Positions 1 to 6,750 of a stretch of DNA of 12,658 nucleotides are shown piece by piece. Position 1 is the first letter of the stretch. Each line of letters starts with the position of its first letter. Both the position numbers and the translations under genes were made by a program. Below the pieces are notes generated by a model. It saw only the letters and a program-made list of their open reading frames with translations, searched no databases and was not told where the DNA came from. The stretch is from an uncultured Methanobrevibacter sp. GTDB taxonomy: Archaea > Methanobacteriota > Methanobacteria > Methanobacteriales > Methanobacteriaceae. The stretch is from assembly GCA_904501935.1 (NCBI GenBank), contig CAJGDA010000035.1:1-12658 (forward strand), read 5' to 3'.

Positions 1-596
1 AGCCAGTTTATAAGATTCTTTATGGCAGTGAAACTGAAACTATTCATAAAGAAAATGGATGTTTGTTTAAATTGGATCTTTCAAAAGTAATGTGGTCAAA
101 AGGCAATAACAACGAAAGATTGAGGATTGCTAAATTAGTTGAGGATAATGAAACTGTTATTGACATGTTTGCCGGAATTGGTTATTTTTCAATCCCCATT
201 GGGGTTCATTCAAATGCTAAGGAAGTAATTTCTATTGAAATAAATCCTAATTCCTACAAGTTTTTATGCGATAACATTAATTTGAATAAATTAAACAATG
301 TAACCCCAATTTTAGGGGATTGTATGGTTGAAACCCCTAAATTCAAAGCAGACCGTATTCTTATGGGGTATGTTAAAACAACTCATCATTACTTAAAAGT
401 TGCTATTGATAGCTTAAATAAAGGTGGAATTCTGCATTATCATGAGACTGTACCTGAAAAGCTAATGAACACACGCCCTATTGAGAGGATTATTGCACAA
501 TCGGGTAACAGAGATGTGGAACTGCTGAAAATAAATAAAATTAAAAAATATGCTCCTGGTGTAGAGCATGTTGTTATTGATGCACGGATAGATTAG
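1..596 (+). CDS. taw2: tRNA(Phe) 4-demethylwyosine aminocarboxypropyltransferase Taw2 (3' part)
   Basis: The reading frame is open from base 3 and ends at TAG 594-596, giving 197 visible residues; the N-terminus lies outside the window. Taw2 (archaeal TYW2) transfers the 3-amino-3-carboxypropyl group of S-adenosylmethionine to the wyosine precursor at G37 of tRNA(Phe). The visible part holds the Rossmann methyltransferase-like core: an ERLRIA segment, motif I DMFAGIGYFSIPIG, the acidic SIEINP strand, then DRILMGYVKTTH, GGILHYHETVPEKL and the C-terminal KKYAPGVEHVVIDARI. The MGYV and HYH..VPEKL blocks fit Taw2 of Pyrococcus (PH0793) as I remember it. The related m1G37 methyltransferase Trm5 has NLP in the corresponding place, so Taw2 is preferred over Trm5. 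The last 23 bases overlap the 3' end of cofG on the other strand. Confidence 0.88.
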   Translation, partial: PVYKILYGSETETIHKENGCLFKLDLSKVMWSKGNNNERLRIAKLVEDNETVIDMFAGIGYFSIPIGVHSNAKEVISIEINPNSYKFLCDNINLNKLNNVTPILGDCMVETPKFKADRILMGYVKTTHHYLKVAIDSLNKGGILHYHETVPEKLMNTRPIERIIAQSGNRDVELLKINKIKKYAPGVEHVVIDARID

Positions 597-1674
597 CTAT
601 TTTATCTAAAAGAGTTTCATTTAACCATTCACTGTTTACGTATTTTTCATATACACATAATCTTTCAGTTAATTCAAATCCAGCGTCTATTGTTAATTTT
701 TCAAGTTCATCAATGCCGGGCCAAGGAGATGTTATATTAACGTAATCAGGGCTCACTGGTGAAACACCGCCCCAGTCATCTGCACCACATAATAAAAATA
801 TTTGGGCAGTATCATTGTTTAAGTTAGGTGGAACTTGGATACTCACATCTGTATCTCCAAACAATAGTGTTCCCGCTATAACTGTTCTGACCATATCTAA
901 AAAAGTTGGTTCTGGCCAATTTTCCATTTCAATTCCAGGAATTGGTGTGAAATTTTGAATGATTACTTCTTGTATATGGCCATATTTGTCATAAAGCTCC
1001 CTAATTGCCAATAATGAATCAGCTATTTCTTCTTTTGTTTCACCAATGCCGATTAAAATGCCTGTTGTATATGGAATTTTAAGTTTTCCTGCATTTGAAA
1101 TAGTTTCCAGTCTTAATTTCGGATGTTTGCCAGGACTTTTCATATGCGCCGGCAATTCCATTAACCTATCTGATGAATTTTCAAGCATAAGTCCTAATGA
1201 TGCATTAACTTCCTTTAGTCTTTTCAAATCATCATAACTAAAGTTTCCGCCGTTGGTGTGGGGTAACAATGTTGTTTCATCCAAAGTCATTTGACAGATG
1301 TCAACAATGTAATCAATCATTTTGTCATATCCGTATTCGGCTAATCTTAAACGAACGATTTCTTCTTCATCTGCATCCTCACCAAAAGTAAAAAGCGCTT
1401 CTTTACAACCATATTGCTCAGCTTCCTTTAAGCTTTCCAGTATTTCATCTTTGGTTTTAAGAATAATGGCTTCAGGGTGATTTGGGTCTTTTTTAAAATT
1501 ACAGTATCCACAATCATTTCTACAGATTTCAGTCAATGGTATGAATACATTTTTAGAATAAGTAATAAGATGATTCTCCCTATATTGTACAGTTTGTGAC
1601 ATATAGTTTATTATTTCACTATCTGTTGCGTTCAATATGTGGAGGATATCTTCTTTTGTTAAATTTGACGGCAT
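574..1674 (-). CDS. cofG: FO synthase subunit 1 CofG (7,8-didemethyl-8-hydroxy-5-deazariboflavin synthase)
   Basis: CofG is the radical SAM half of FO synthase. It cyclises the CofH product (a tyrosine-derived hydroxybenzyl adduct of ribityl-diaminouracil) to FO, the deazaflavin chromophore of coenzyme F420. The 366-residue protein has the radical SAM cluster motif CxxxCxxC at Cys51, Cys55 and Cys58 (CRNDCGYC). Further family blocks are FTFGEDAD, LLPHTNGG, LMLENSS, GILIGIGE, IIQNFTPIPG, QVPPNL and the C-terminal GADDWGGVSPVSPDYVN. Length is normal for the free-standing archaeal subunit. Its ATG lies two bases after the stop of the upstream gene, with a GAAGGTT ribosome-binding site inside that gene, so it is the last gene of the mptA operon. 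cofH is not in the window. The 3' end overlaps taw2 tail to tail. Confidence 0.95.
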   Translation of the reverse strand: MPSNLTKEDILHILNATDSEIINYMSQTVQYRENHLITYSKNVFIPLTEICRNDCGYCNFKKDPNHPEAIILKTKDEILESLKEAEQYGCKEALFTFGEDADEEEIVRLRLAEYGYDKMIDYIVDICQMTLDETTLLPHTNGGNFSYDDLKRLKEVNASLGLMLENSSDRLMELPAHMKSPGKHPKLRLETISNAGKLKIPYTTGILIGIGETKEEIADSLLAIRELYDKYGHIQEVIIQNFTPIPGIEMENWPEPTFLDMVRTVIAGTLLFGDTDVSIQVPPNLNNDTAQIFLLCGADDWGGVSPVSPDYVNITSPWPGIDELEKLTIDAGFELTERLCVYEKYVNSEWLNETLLDKIANLSVHQ

Positions 1675-1676
1675 TT

Positions 1677-2117
1677 TTAACCTTCACGTTCAGAAACGGT
1701 AACTTCCACATAAAGTGGTGGAATCTCATTTTTGTCTTCCCATATGGCAATAACCACATCAAAACTTGGAAGTTCAAAAATTTTATATCCTACAACAAGC
1801 CCCATTGATTCAAGTTCTTCTTTCATTCTGATAAAACCGTGTTCATCAACATCACTTGTATTTATTGTACTTTCTTTGATGTGCTTATCTCCAGATTTTA
1901 GGATTTCAGTCACTTTTTCTGAAGTTGCTTCTAGCTCAGTTCCACCAAGAATTTCCCCAATTTCACTAAGCTTAGATTCAAATTCACTAATAGGGATTGT
2001 GGTTCTTGTTCTTCCTCTAACAATTAAAATCCTATCATTATTGATTGCAGGTCTGGATCCTTTGAATGAATCAAAAAATCCCATTACTTGCCCTGCTATT
2101 TCATAGGTTTTCTTCAT
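1677..2117 (-). CDS. conserved methanogen protein, probably DUF2120 family, in the mptA-cofG operon
   Basis: This 146-residue protein has no signal peptide, membrane segment or cysteine, and looks soluble and cytoplasmic. The N-terminal third reads AGQVMGFFDSFKGSRP, then a basic strand DRILIVRGRTRTTIPI. The middle is a helix with acidic heptads (about residues 44-75), and the C-terminal part alternates strands and helices: MKEELESMGLVVGYKI, FDVVIAIWED, PPLYVEVTVSE. I think it belongs to DUF2120, known only from methanogenic archaea, but I recall this weakly and no function is assigned. It begins 11 bases after mptA and ends two bases before cofG, so it is almost certainly translated from the same message. 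That placement suggests a role tied to methanopterin or F420 synthesis; this is inference only. Confidence 0.72.
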   Translation of the reverse strand: MKKTYEIAGQVMGFFDSFKGSRPAINNDRILIVRGRTRTTIPISEFESKLSEIGEILGGTELEATSEKVTEILKSGDKHIKESTINTSDVDEHGFIRMKEELESMGLVVGYKIFELPSFDVVIAIWEDKNEIPPLYVEVTVSEREG

Positions 2118-2128
2118 TTAATCAAGTC

Positions 2129-3070
2129 CTAATCAATATTTAATTCGGCTTTAAGCTCACCTAAGGTAGTTACTTTTTCAGCAAATGCATTGTGTCTGTG
2201 AATACTTTCTTCATTTTCTTGACGTGCTGTTATTAAAACATCATCTGGTAAACCAGAATATTTATTTGCAATTTTTTCCATCATATTTCTGACACAGTCT
2301 TCAACAAAAACAGGTTTTCTGTGTGCATTCATAACTGTTGCGTTTTCATCAGGTCTTTTAAGTAATTCGCAAACTGGTGAGCTCATTGAACTTTCGATAA
2401 TTTCAATCAAATCTTCAGCTTTAATAATGCTATGTTCGGGAACTTCGATTAATAAGGTTCCAACTCCTCTTTGGTTGTGAGAAGCGAAAGTAACAGTATC
2501 TAAAACTTTTTGTGTTGTTTCTTCGTCTAAAAATTCTAATAATTTGTTTTTATCAGATTCTTTGACAGACTCTTGTGCACAAGGACAAACAGTCATACCA
2601 ATAACTTCGGCTCCAATGCTTTTTCTAGTAACAATATTGCCTTTATCATCTCTTTTTCCAATAGCTTTAGCTATTAGCTTAGCCATTTCTTGAGTTTTGT
2701 TTTTTGTTACTGGTGATTCTTTCATGAACATGAAATCAGTTGTCATGGATATTTCAACACGTTTTGCATATTCATGTTTGGTCATCATTTTGTTAACAAT
2801 CTCTGCACATAATGATTCAATGTCTACTGTAGAATCTTTAGCAACAGTTTCAAGAACTTCACTAATTGCTTCCGGGTTCCTAGACATGTGTACACCTTTT
2901 TGATCATTTGGCAAATCTACAAATGCATCAAATGTAGGTAACAATATTATTGGTCTTTTATTTGTTCTTTCTAGTTGTAATAACTTTTTAACTCCAGTTA
3001 CACCTACTCTGGTTAATTTTATAGGTATGCTTGGAGCATCGTCTTGAGTGTCGGGTAAGCAAACTGCCAA
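2129..3070 (-). CDS. mptA: GTP cyclohydrolase IV MptA (methanopterin biosynthesis)
   Basis: MptA is the Fe(II)-dependent archaeal enzyme that converts GTP to 7,8-dihydroneopterin 2',3'-cyclic phosphate, the first committed step to tetrahydromethanopterin. The 313-residue protein opens with PIKLTRVGVTGVKKL and has FDAFVDLPNDQKGVHMSRNPEAI at about 47-69 (substrate-channel region), the metal-site block TVCPCAQES (160-168), SHNQRG (197-202) and the GTP cyclohydrolase-like SIHRHNAFAE (289-298). Length is typical. The start codon is TTG: a GAGGT ribosome-binding site lies seven bases upstream, and the first in-frame ATG (Met62) would remove the conserved N-terminus. It is the first gene of a three-gene operon with the unknown protein and cofG. 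Both end products, methanopterin and F420, use GTP-derived building blocks and carry one-carbon units or hydride in methanogenesis. Confidence 0.94.
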   Translation of the reverse strand: MAVCLPDTQDDAPSIPIKLTRVGVTGVKKLLQLERTNKRPIILLPTFDAFVDLPNDQKGVHMSRNPEAISEVLETVAKDSTVDIESLCAEIVNKMMTKHEYAKRVEISMTTDFMFMKESPVTKNKTQEMAKLIAKAIGKRDDKGNIVTRKSIGAEVIGMTVCPCAQESVKESDKNKLLEFLDEETTQKVLDTVTFASHNQRGVGTLLIEVPEHSIIKAEDLIEIIESSMSSPVCELLKRPDENATVMNAHRKPVFVEDCVRNMMEKIANKYSGLPDDVLITARQENEESIHRHNAFAEKVTTLGELKAELNID

Positions 3071-3134
3071 TTTAATAACCTCTATTTAATTAAATATAAT
3101 ATTTTTTGTTTCTTTTTATTTATATATTTAAATG
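3071..3134 (-). promoter_or_regulatory. mptA operon promoter and ribosome-binding site
   Basis: On the minus strand GAGGT (3078-3082) stands seven bases before the TTG start. A TATA-like element, TTTAAATATATAAA in minus-strand reading, covers 3119-3132 and would place the transcript start near 3100, leaving a leader of about 30 bases. A second A/T-rich TATA-like stretch at 3091-3103 would instead give an almost leaderless message. The ribosome-binding site favours the distal box. Confidence 0.5.
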
Positions 3135-3243
3135 TAAATTTATCCTATTTTGTAAGAAAATTATTACTGAGGAAATTATTTTTTACTAAATTGTCAAAAT
3201 AAATTTTTAAAAATCGATGAAAGTATTTAATAAATTAATAAAA

Positions 3244-3265
3244 AAGTAGTTTATTTAAACTACTT
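3244..3265 (-). terminator. perfect inverted repeat just after the lrp gene, terminator-like
   Basis: Two 10-base arms, AAGTAGTTTA and TAAACTACTT, flank a TT centre, starting 10 bases beyond the Lrp stop codon. The minus-strand sequence that follows is T-rich (TTTTATTAATTTATTA). A hairpin with U-rich trail would end the Lrp message before the mptA promoter. With almost no loop the same palindrome could instead be a protein-binding site, so the terminator call is tentative. Confidence 0.45.
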
Positions 3266-3275
3266 GAAAATTAGA

Positions 3276-3752
3276 TTATAAGATGTTTGAAGATCCCATA
3301 TCCTCTTTAATTACATCTAAAACTGTTTGAGTATAGGTTCTTTCTATAATTGGGTCTTTTAATAACTCTTTAATAAATGCATTTAACTCATTTGTGTTTC
3401 TGAATTTTGCAATTAAAAATGCATCGTATTCACCAGTAACATCATAGATTCCGACTACATTTTTATTAAAGAAGGTCTTTTCTTCCCAATTTTTGAGTTT
3501 TCCACCTTTGACTCTTACACCAATGATTGTAGTTAAAACAAATCCTAACTTTTCATGGTCTATAATCGGTGAAAATTTTTTAATGACGCCAGATTTTACC
3601 ATTTTATCAATACGGTTATGGACAGTACCTACAGAAACATCTAAACTACGGGATATTTGTCTATAGGAGGTCCTTACATCTTCATTGATTATTTTGAGAA
3701 TGTTAATGTCTGTGTCATCTAATTTTATTACATTATCTTTAGATTTTACCAT
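3276..3752 (-). CDS. Lrp/AsnC family transcriptional regulator
   Basis: This 158-residue protein has the two-domain Lrp/AsnC layout. A winged helix-turn-helix starts at LDDTDINILKIINEDVR and carries the recognition helix in SRSLDVSVGTVHNRIDKMVKSG (about 35-55). A RAM effector-binding domain follows (about 75-150), with IIGVRVKGGK, GIYDVTGEYDAFLIAKF and IIERTYTQTVLDVIKED. Such proteins form dimers and octamers and often sense amino acids or energy state; the ligand here is not readable. The ATG is preceded by AGGGGAGA at good spacing. The gene stands alone between trm1 and mptA, with its own TATA box and a dyad repeat between that box and the start, which suggests that it controls itself. Targets are unknown. 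Confidence 0.93.
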   Translation of the reverse strand: MVKSKDNVIKLDDTDINILKIINEDVRTSYRQISRSLDVSVGTVHNRIDKMVKSGVIKKFSPIIDHEKLGFVLTTIIGVRVKGGKLKNWEEKTFFNKNVVGIYDVTGEYDAFLIAKFRNTNELNAFIKELLKDPIIERTYTQTVLDVIKEDMGSSNIL

Positions 3753-3775
3753 ATATATCTCCCCTAATCAAATTG

Positions 3776-3806
3776 GGTTAATATCGATTAACCTTTATAT
3801 ATTATA
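3776..3806 (-). promoter_or_regulatory. lrp promoter with a dyad operator downstream of the TATA box
   Basis: Reading the minus strand, a TATA box (TATAATATATAAA, 3794-3806) is followed at once by an 18-base dyad at 3776-3793: on the plus strand GGTTAAT, spacer ATCG, ATTAACC. The expected transcript start, about 25 bases after the TATA box, falls near 3774, so a protein on the dyad would block polymerase recruitment or initiation. The ribosome-binding site AGGGGAGA is at 3758-3765. Lrp-family autorepression through such sites is well known in archaea; binding here is inferred. Confidence 0.6.
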
Positions 3807-4005
3807 CTAACTTTTTCATAATATTTAAAAGTTATTGTATTTTTTTTTATTTTTTTTCTTATTTTTTTAGTAAAATTAACAAGGGTTATATTATTTTTCA
3901 CAAATTTTTTAATTAGTTTCGCCAAAAATGATATAATTTTTTTTTATTTGATTATATTTTTTAATATTTATAAAAATCATTACATCTTTTTTTAAAAAAT
4001 GAGGA
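3807..4005. other. A/T-tract spacer between trm1 and the lrp promoter
   Basis: No credible gene is seen. The plus strand carries long T runs at 3840-3848, 3850-3857 and 3862-3868 whose starts are 10 and 12 bases apart, close to one helical turn, and further runs at 3905-3910 and 3937-3945. Such phased tracts tend to bend DNA and disfavour archaeal histones. Just after the Trm1 stop, the minus strand reads T6 at 3994-3999, which could help end that message. Confidence 0.45.
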
Positions 4006-5166
4006 CTATTTTGTTAATTTTAAAAGGATATCTTGGATTTCCCTAATATTTGCATCTGTTTTGATTCCTAAAGGATTATAGTGTGTTTTTATGGCAATAA
4101 ATCCTTCTTCTTTTATTTGATTCACAATCAAATCAAACTTCGGAGCGCTGACCTTTAAGGATTTGCACACTGAATGAATGTCAAAAAATGTTGCTGGAGC
4201 ATCAGATTCGGCTAGACATTTGTTTAATAACTTCAATGCCTCTTTTTCAGTATTGATTTTCTTATTTTCTGATTCGTCAATCATTTTCTGAATGAATTCT
4301 CCATTCTGAATATCTCCTAACCACAATGGTCCTGCATGAACTAGCTTTTCACCACAAACTGGACATATTTCTTCAATTGGGCTGGCTAATCCATTAGATG
4401 TTTGCCTGTGCAAACAATTTTTACAATGACTAATGTAGCCCATATTGTTTAATGATTCATCTGTTTTTTTTGAACCTTTTTTAATTTCTAGGTATAATCT
4501 CATATAATGTTCAGTGCTGTGTGATAATTTCACTTCAATGCACTTTGCATATTTTGCAAGTGTGAGTGCAACAAAACCTGCCAATATCCTAATGCCGGTT
4601 TCATGGCAATATTCACTTTTGTAGGGTTTTGCATTGTATTTGCGAATACATGGTTCCTTATAGGTTCCACATAATGCGGAAGTGTCGGTTGCAGTAACGC
4701 ATAGTAGGGAATTTCTGCGGGCACAGTATCCTGCGGAGTCTAAAAATGGTGAGGGTGTACCAAACGGATCGATATCAATCACATCAAACTCGCCCCGTTT
4801 CATCCTTAAAAACATACTTGCATCATGTTGATAAACTTCAATATTGCTCAAACTGTTCAATTCTATATTATGTTTTTCATAATGGTTTGCAACTTCACTT
4901 ATATCGTTAATGGAAACTTCCCCAACGCCTTCAATTTCATTTTTATAGCGAATTCCACGAATTCCACTGCCACCAAACAAGTCGCAAATATCAATTTCTC
5001 TTTCCTGCTCTTTTTGAAATACTTGGATTGCAAGTATTGATAAATCTCTATTTAATTCCATGTGGGGATTATAAAATACGGGAGCATCAGACGAAATTTT
5101 ATCAAATTCTGGAAATTCGATTTTAGTTAGCCCCTCTTCAATACTTTTAATTTTATATTCATCCAT
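4006..5166 (-). CDS. trm1: tRNA (guanine-26) N2-dimethyltransferase Trm1
   Basis: Trm1 uses S-adenosylmethionine to make N2,N2-dimethylguanosine at position 26 of many tRNAs. The 386-residue protein has the early FYNPHMELNRDLSI block (31-44), the cofactor-binding motif DLFGGSGIRGIRY (62-74), the catalytic DPFG tetrad at 133-136 followed by TPSPFLDSA, and the TATDTSALCGTY block. The C-terminal domain has two CxxC pairs, Cys248/251 and Cys268/271, likely binding zinc, then the family signature GPLWLGD (279-285) and a winged-helix-like tail. Length is normal for archaea. It diverges from the DegT gene across 106 bases and has no partner on its own strand, so it is probably monocistronic. Together with Taw2 and the thiolase gene it makes three tRNA-modifying enzymes in the window. 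Confidence 0.96.
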   Translation of the reverse strand: MDEYKIKSIEEGLTKIEFPEFDKISSDAPVFYNPHMELNRDLSILAIQVFQKEQEREIDICDLFGGSGIRGIRYKNEIEGVGEVSINDISEVANHYEKHNIELNSLSNIEVYQHDASMFLRMKRGEFDVIDIDPFGTPSPFLDSAGYCARRNSLLCVTATDTSALCGTYKEPCIRKYNAKPYKSEYCHETGIRILAGFVALTLAKYAKCIEVKLSHSTEHYMRLYLEIKKGSKKTDESLNNMGYISHCKNCLHRQTSNGLASPIEEICPVCGEKLVHAGPLWLGDIQNGEFIQKMIDESENKKINTEKEALKLLNKCLAESDAPATFFDIHSVCKSLKVSAPKFDLIVNQIKEEGFIAIKTHYNPLGIKTDANIREIQDILLKLTK

Positions 5167-5272
5167 TAATTCTCACTCTTAATTCTTTTTATTTTGTTAA
5201 GTAATGTTTTAAATATTATTAGATTTAAATATTAGTATAGAAATTTAATTAATTTTATAAATTGGTGATGAT
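5167..5272. promoter_or_regulatory. divergent promoter spacer of trm1 and the DegT gene
   Basis: The spacer contains two near-identical TATA-like elements, TTTTAAATATTATTAG at 5207-5222 and ATTTAAATATTAGT at 5223-5236, about 14 bases apart in the same orientation. The second could serve the DegT gene, whose ribosome-binding site GGTGAT is at 5264-5269, three bases before its ATG. The first, read on the minus strand, is correctly placed to serve trm1. No coding potential is seen. Confidence 0.45.
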
Positions 5273-6379
5273 ATGTCAAATATTAAAGTTCCTATTGCAA
5301 AACCAATAATTGGAGAAGAAGAAATAGAAAATGTGGTTGAAGTCCTTAAATCAGGAATGATTGCTCAAGGCCCAAAAGTAGAAGAATTTGAAGAAAAATA
5401 TGCTGAATGGATTGGAGCAGAATATGGGATTGCTGTAAACTCAGGAACAGCAGCATTGCATGTTGCTCTACTTTCCTGTGGTATTGGCGAAGGGGATGAA
5501 GTTATCACAACTCCATTTACTTTCATTGCAAGCGGAAATTCAATTTTATACACTGGTGCTAAACCGGTATTTGCAGACATTGATTTGGATACATACACAA
5601 TGGATCCTGATTCAATTGAAGATTTGATCACTGAAAATACTAAAGCTATTTTGCCTGTTCAGTTATATGGTCAACCAGCAGATATGGAAAGAATAAATGC
5701 AATTGCCGAAAAGCATGGTTTAATCGTTATAGAGGATGCGGCACAAGCTCACGGTGCAAAATTCAATGGGGAAAATGTTGGAACTTTAGGAGATATGTCA
5801 TGCTTTAGTTTTTACCCAACAAAAAATATGACAACCTCTGAAGGTGGAATAATTACCACTAATGATGAAGATTTGGCCGAAAATGCAAAAATGTTTAGGG
5901 CACATGGGGCAAGCATACGATATCACCACGATGAGGTAGGTTATAATTTCAGAATGACTGATATCTCAGCTGCAATTGGTCTTGCACAATTAGGTAAAAT
6001 TGACGAGTTCAATGATAAAAGAATAGAAAATGCAGCATATTTGAATGAAGGTTTAAAAGATGTTGATGGCGTAATAACTCCGCAATGCTTTGATAATGTA
6101 AAACATGTATATCACCAATACACAATCAGAGTAGAAAAAGGCAATAGGGATGATTGGGTTGATATAATTAATGAATGTGGTGTAGGAACAGGTATTCATT
6201 ATCCAATTCCATTATACAATCAACCGATTTATAAGGCATTAGGAATTGAAGGAAATTGTCCAAATGCAGAATTTGCAGCAGACAATGTAATTTCCCTTCC
6301 AGTACATCCATCACTCACAAAAGAAGATTTGGACAGAGTGATTTGTGCTGTTAAAACAGCATCTAGCAAGTTAGATTAA
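5273..6379 (+). CDS. DegT/DnrJ/EryC1/StrS family sugar aminotransferase
   Basis: This PLP-dependent enzyme of 368 residues resembles perosamine-synthase-type aminotransferases that convert nucleotide-linked keto-sugars to amino-sugars, usually for surface glycans. Visible features are the N-terminal PIAKPIIGEEEIENV, the phosphate-binding NSGTAALHVAL (56-66), PFTFIASGN, the cofactor-ring motif EDAAQAHGA (154-162), and the internal-aldimine Lys184 in FYPTKNMTTSEGG. YNFRMTDISAAIGLAQL and GTGIHYPIPLYNQP (305-318) follow. Length is normal. No other sugar-nucleotide gene lies beside it, so the substrate cannot be told. It is read alone, from the divergent spacer to a hairpin terminator that includes its own stop codon. 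Confidence 0.9.
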   Translation: MSNIKVPIAKPIIGEEEIENVVEVLKSGMIAQGPKVEEFEEKYAEWIGAEYGIAVNSGTAALHVALLSCGIGEGDEVITTPFTFIASGNSILYTGAKPVFADIDLDTYTMDPDSIEDLITENTKAILPVQLYGQPADMERINAIAEKHGLIVIEDAAQAHGAKFNGENVGTLGDMSCFSFYPTKNMTTSEGGIITTNDEDLAENAKMFRAHGASIRYHHDEVGYNFRMTDISAAIGLAQLGKIDEFNDKRIENAAYLNEGLKDVDGVITPQCFDNVKHVYHQYTIRVEKGNRDDWVDIINECGVGTGIHYPIPLYNQPIYKALGIEGNCPNAEFAADNVISLPVHPSLTKEDLDRVICAVKTASSKLD

Positions 6380-6396
6380 ATTCTAACTTTTTTTTT
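6368..6396 (+). terminator. intrinsic-type terminator of the DegT gene
   Basis: Arms AAGTTAGA (6368-6375) and TCTAACTT (6382-6389) enclose a six-base loop. The T9 run 6388-6396 begins within the second arm. The stop codon of the DegT gene (6377-6379) lies in the loop. The T run also touches the stop codon of the converging gene, so the two messages end back to back within a few bases. Confidence 0.7.
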
Positions 6397-6700
6397 ATTT
6401 TAACATTTTCTCGACAGTATCAATTTTGGCATCTAAAGTTCTGTTTTCAAGATCCCTTCTATCATCTATTTTTATCACTGTGTATACTCTGCCAATTCCA
6501 AGTTCAAAAATAGCCTCTTGAGCGGTAGCTATTGCAGCATAAAGTTCTTCCAGATTATCTGCTTCTATTTGAGTTCCCATTCCAGTTAATTGGTAATTCA
6601 AACCAGAATCTTTTATTGATTGAACGGCAGCAGTTACATAATCTTTACATTCAGTTGTTTCAGTTCCAACAGGTAATATTGCAAAATCACAAGTTATCAT
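6395..6700 (-). CDS. MTH1187-type thiamine-binding protein (DUF77/YkoF-like)
   Basis: This small 101-residue cytoplasmic protein belongs to the family of Methanothermobacter MTH1187 and yeast Ecm15 (YBL001c). It has a ferredoxin-like fold that forms tetramers; related YkoF-type domains bind thiamine. Family features visible are CDFAILPVGTETTECKDYVTAAV at the start, DSGLNYQLTGMGTQIEAD (31-48) and the helix EELYAAIATAQEAIFELGIGRVYTVIKIDDR (51-81). The ATG has a good ribosome-binding site (AGGTGA) and the length is typical. The gene diverges from the thiolase gene over only 50 bases and converges on the DegT terminator. The real ligand in methanogens is not settled; it may be a thiamine-related or other small molecule. 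Confidence 0.88.
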   Translation of the reverse strand: MITCDFAILPVGTETTECKDYVTAAVQSIKDSGLNYQLTGMGTQIEADNLEELYAAIATAQEAIFELGIGRVYTVIKIDDRRDLENRTLDAKIDTVEKMLK

Positions 6701-6750
6701 TTTTTCACCTACTAAAATTATTTATTTAACTTGCTATAAATCAATTTGTA
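6701..6750. promoter_or_regulatory. divergent promoter spacer; leaderless thiolase message likely
   Basis: In 50 bases the minus side carries AGGTGA for the thiamine-binding gene. The plus side has no ribosome-binding site before the thiolase ATG, but the TATA-like AATTATTTATTTAAC (6716-6730) lies about 27 bases upstream of that ATG, as expected for a transcript starting at the start codon. TATAAAT at 6735-6741 is too close to serve it. Confidence 0.45.

Noticed and set aside
63..596. TTG at base 63 as the start of the first gene
   Set aside because: The same frame stays open to the left edge and encodes family-like sequence (KILYGSETETIHKENGC), so the gene begins outside the window.
1732..2106. 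Plus-strand 124-codon open frame opposite the DUF2120-like gene
   Set aside because: It has no ribosome-binding site and a Ser/Ile-rich composition typical of an antisense shadow, while the minus-strand gene is tightly fitted into an operon.
4530..4724. Alternative minus-strand frame within trm1
   Set aside because: It is wholly inside a well-supported gene on the same strand in another frame, with no start signal or recognisable content.
5207..5236. Direct repeats of a TTTAAATATTA element as a possible mobile-element footprint or CRISPR-like repeat
   Set aside because: There are only two short copies, both matching the TATA consensus in a divergent promoter spacer. No spacer pattern, terminal repeat or transposase gene is present.
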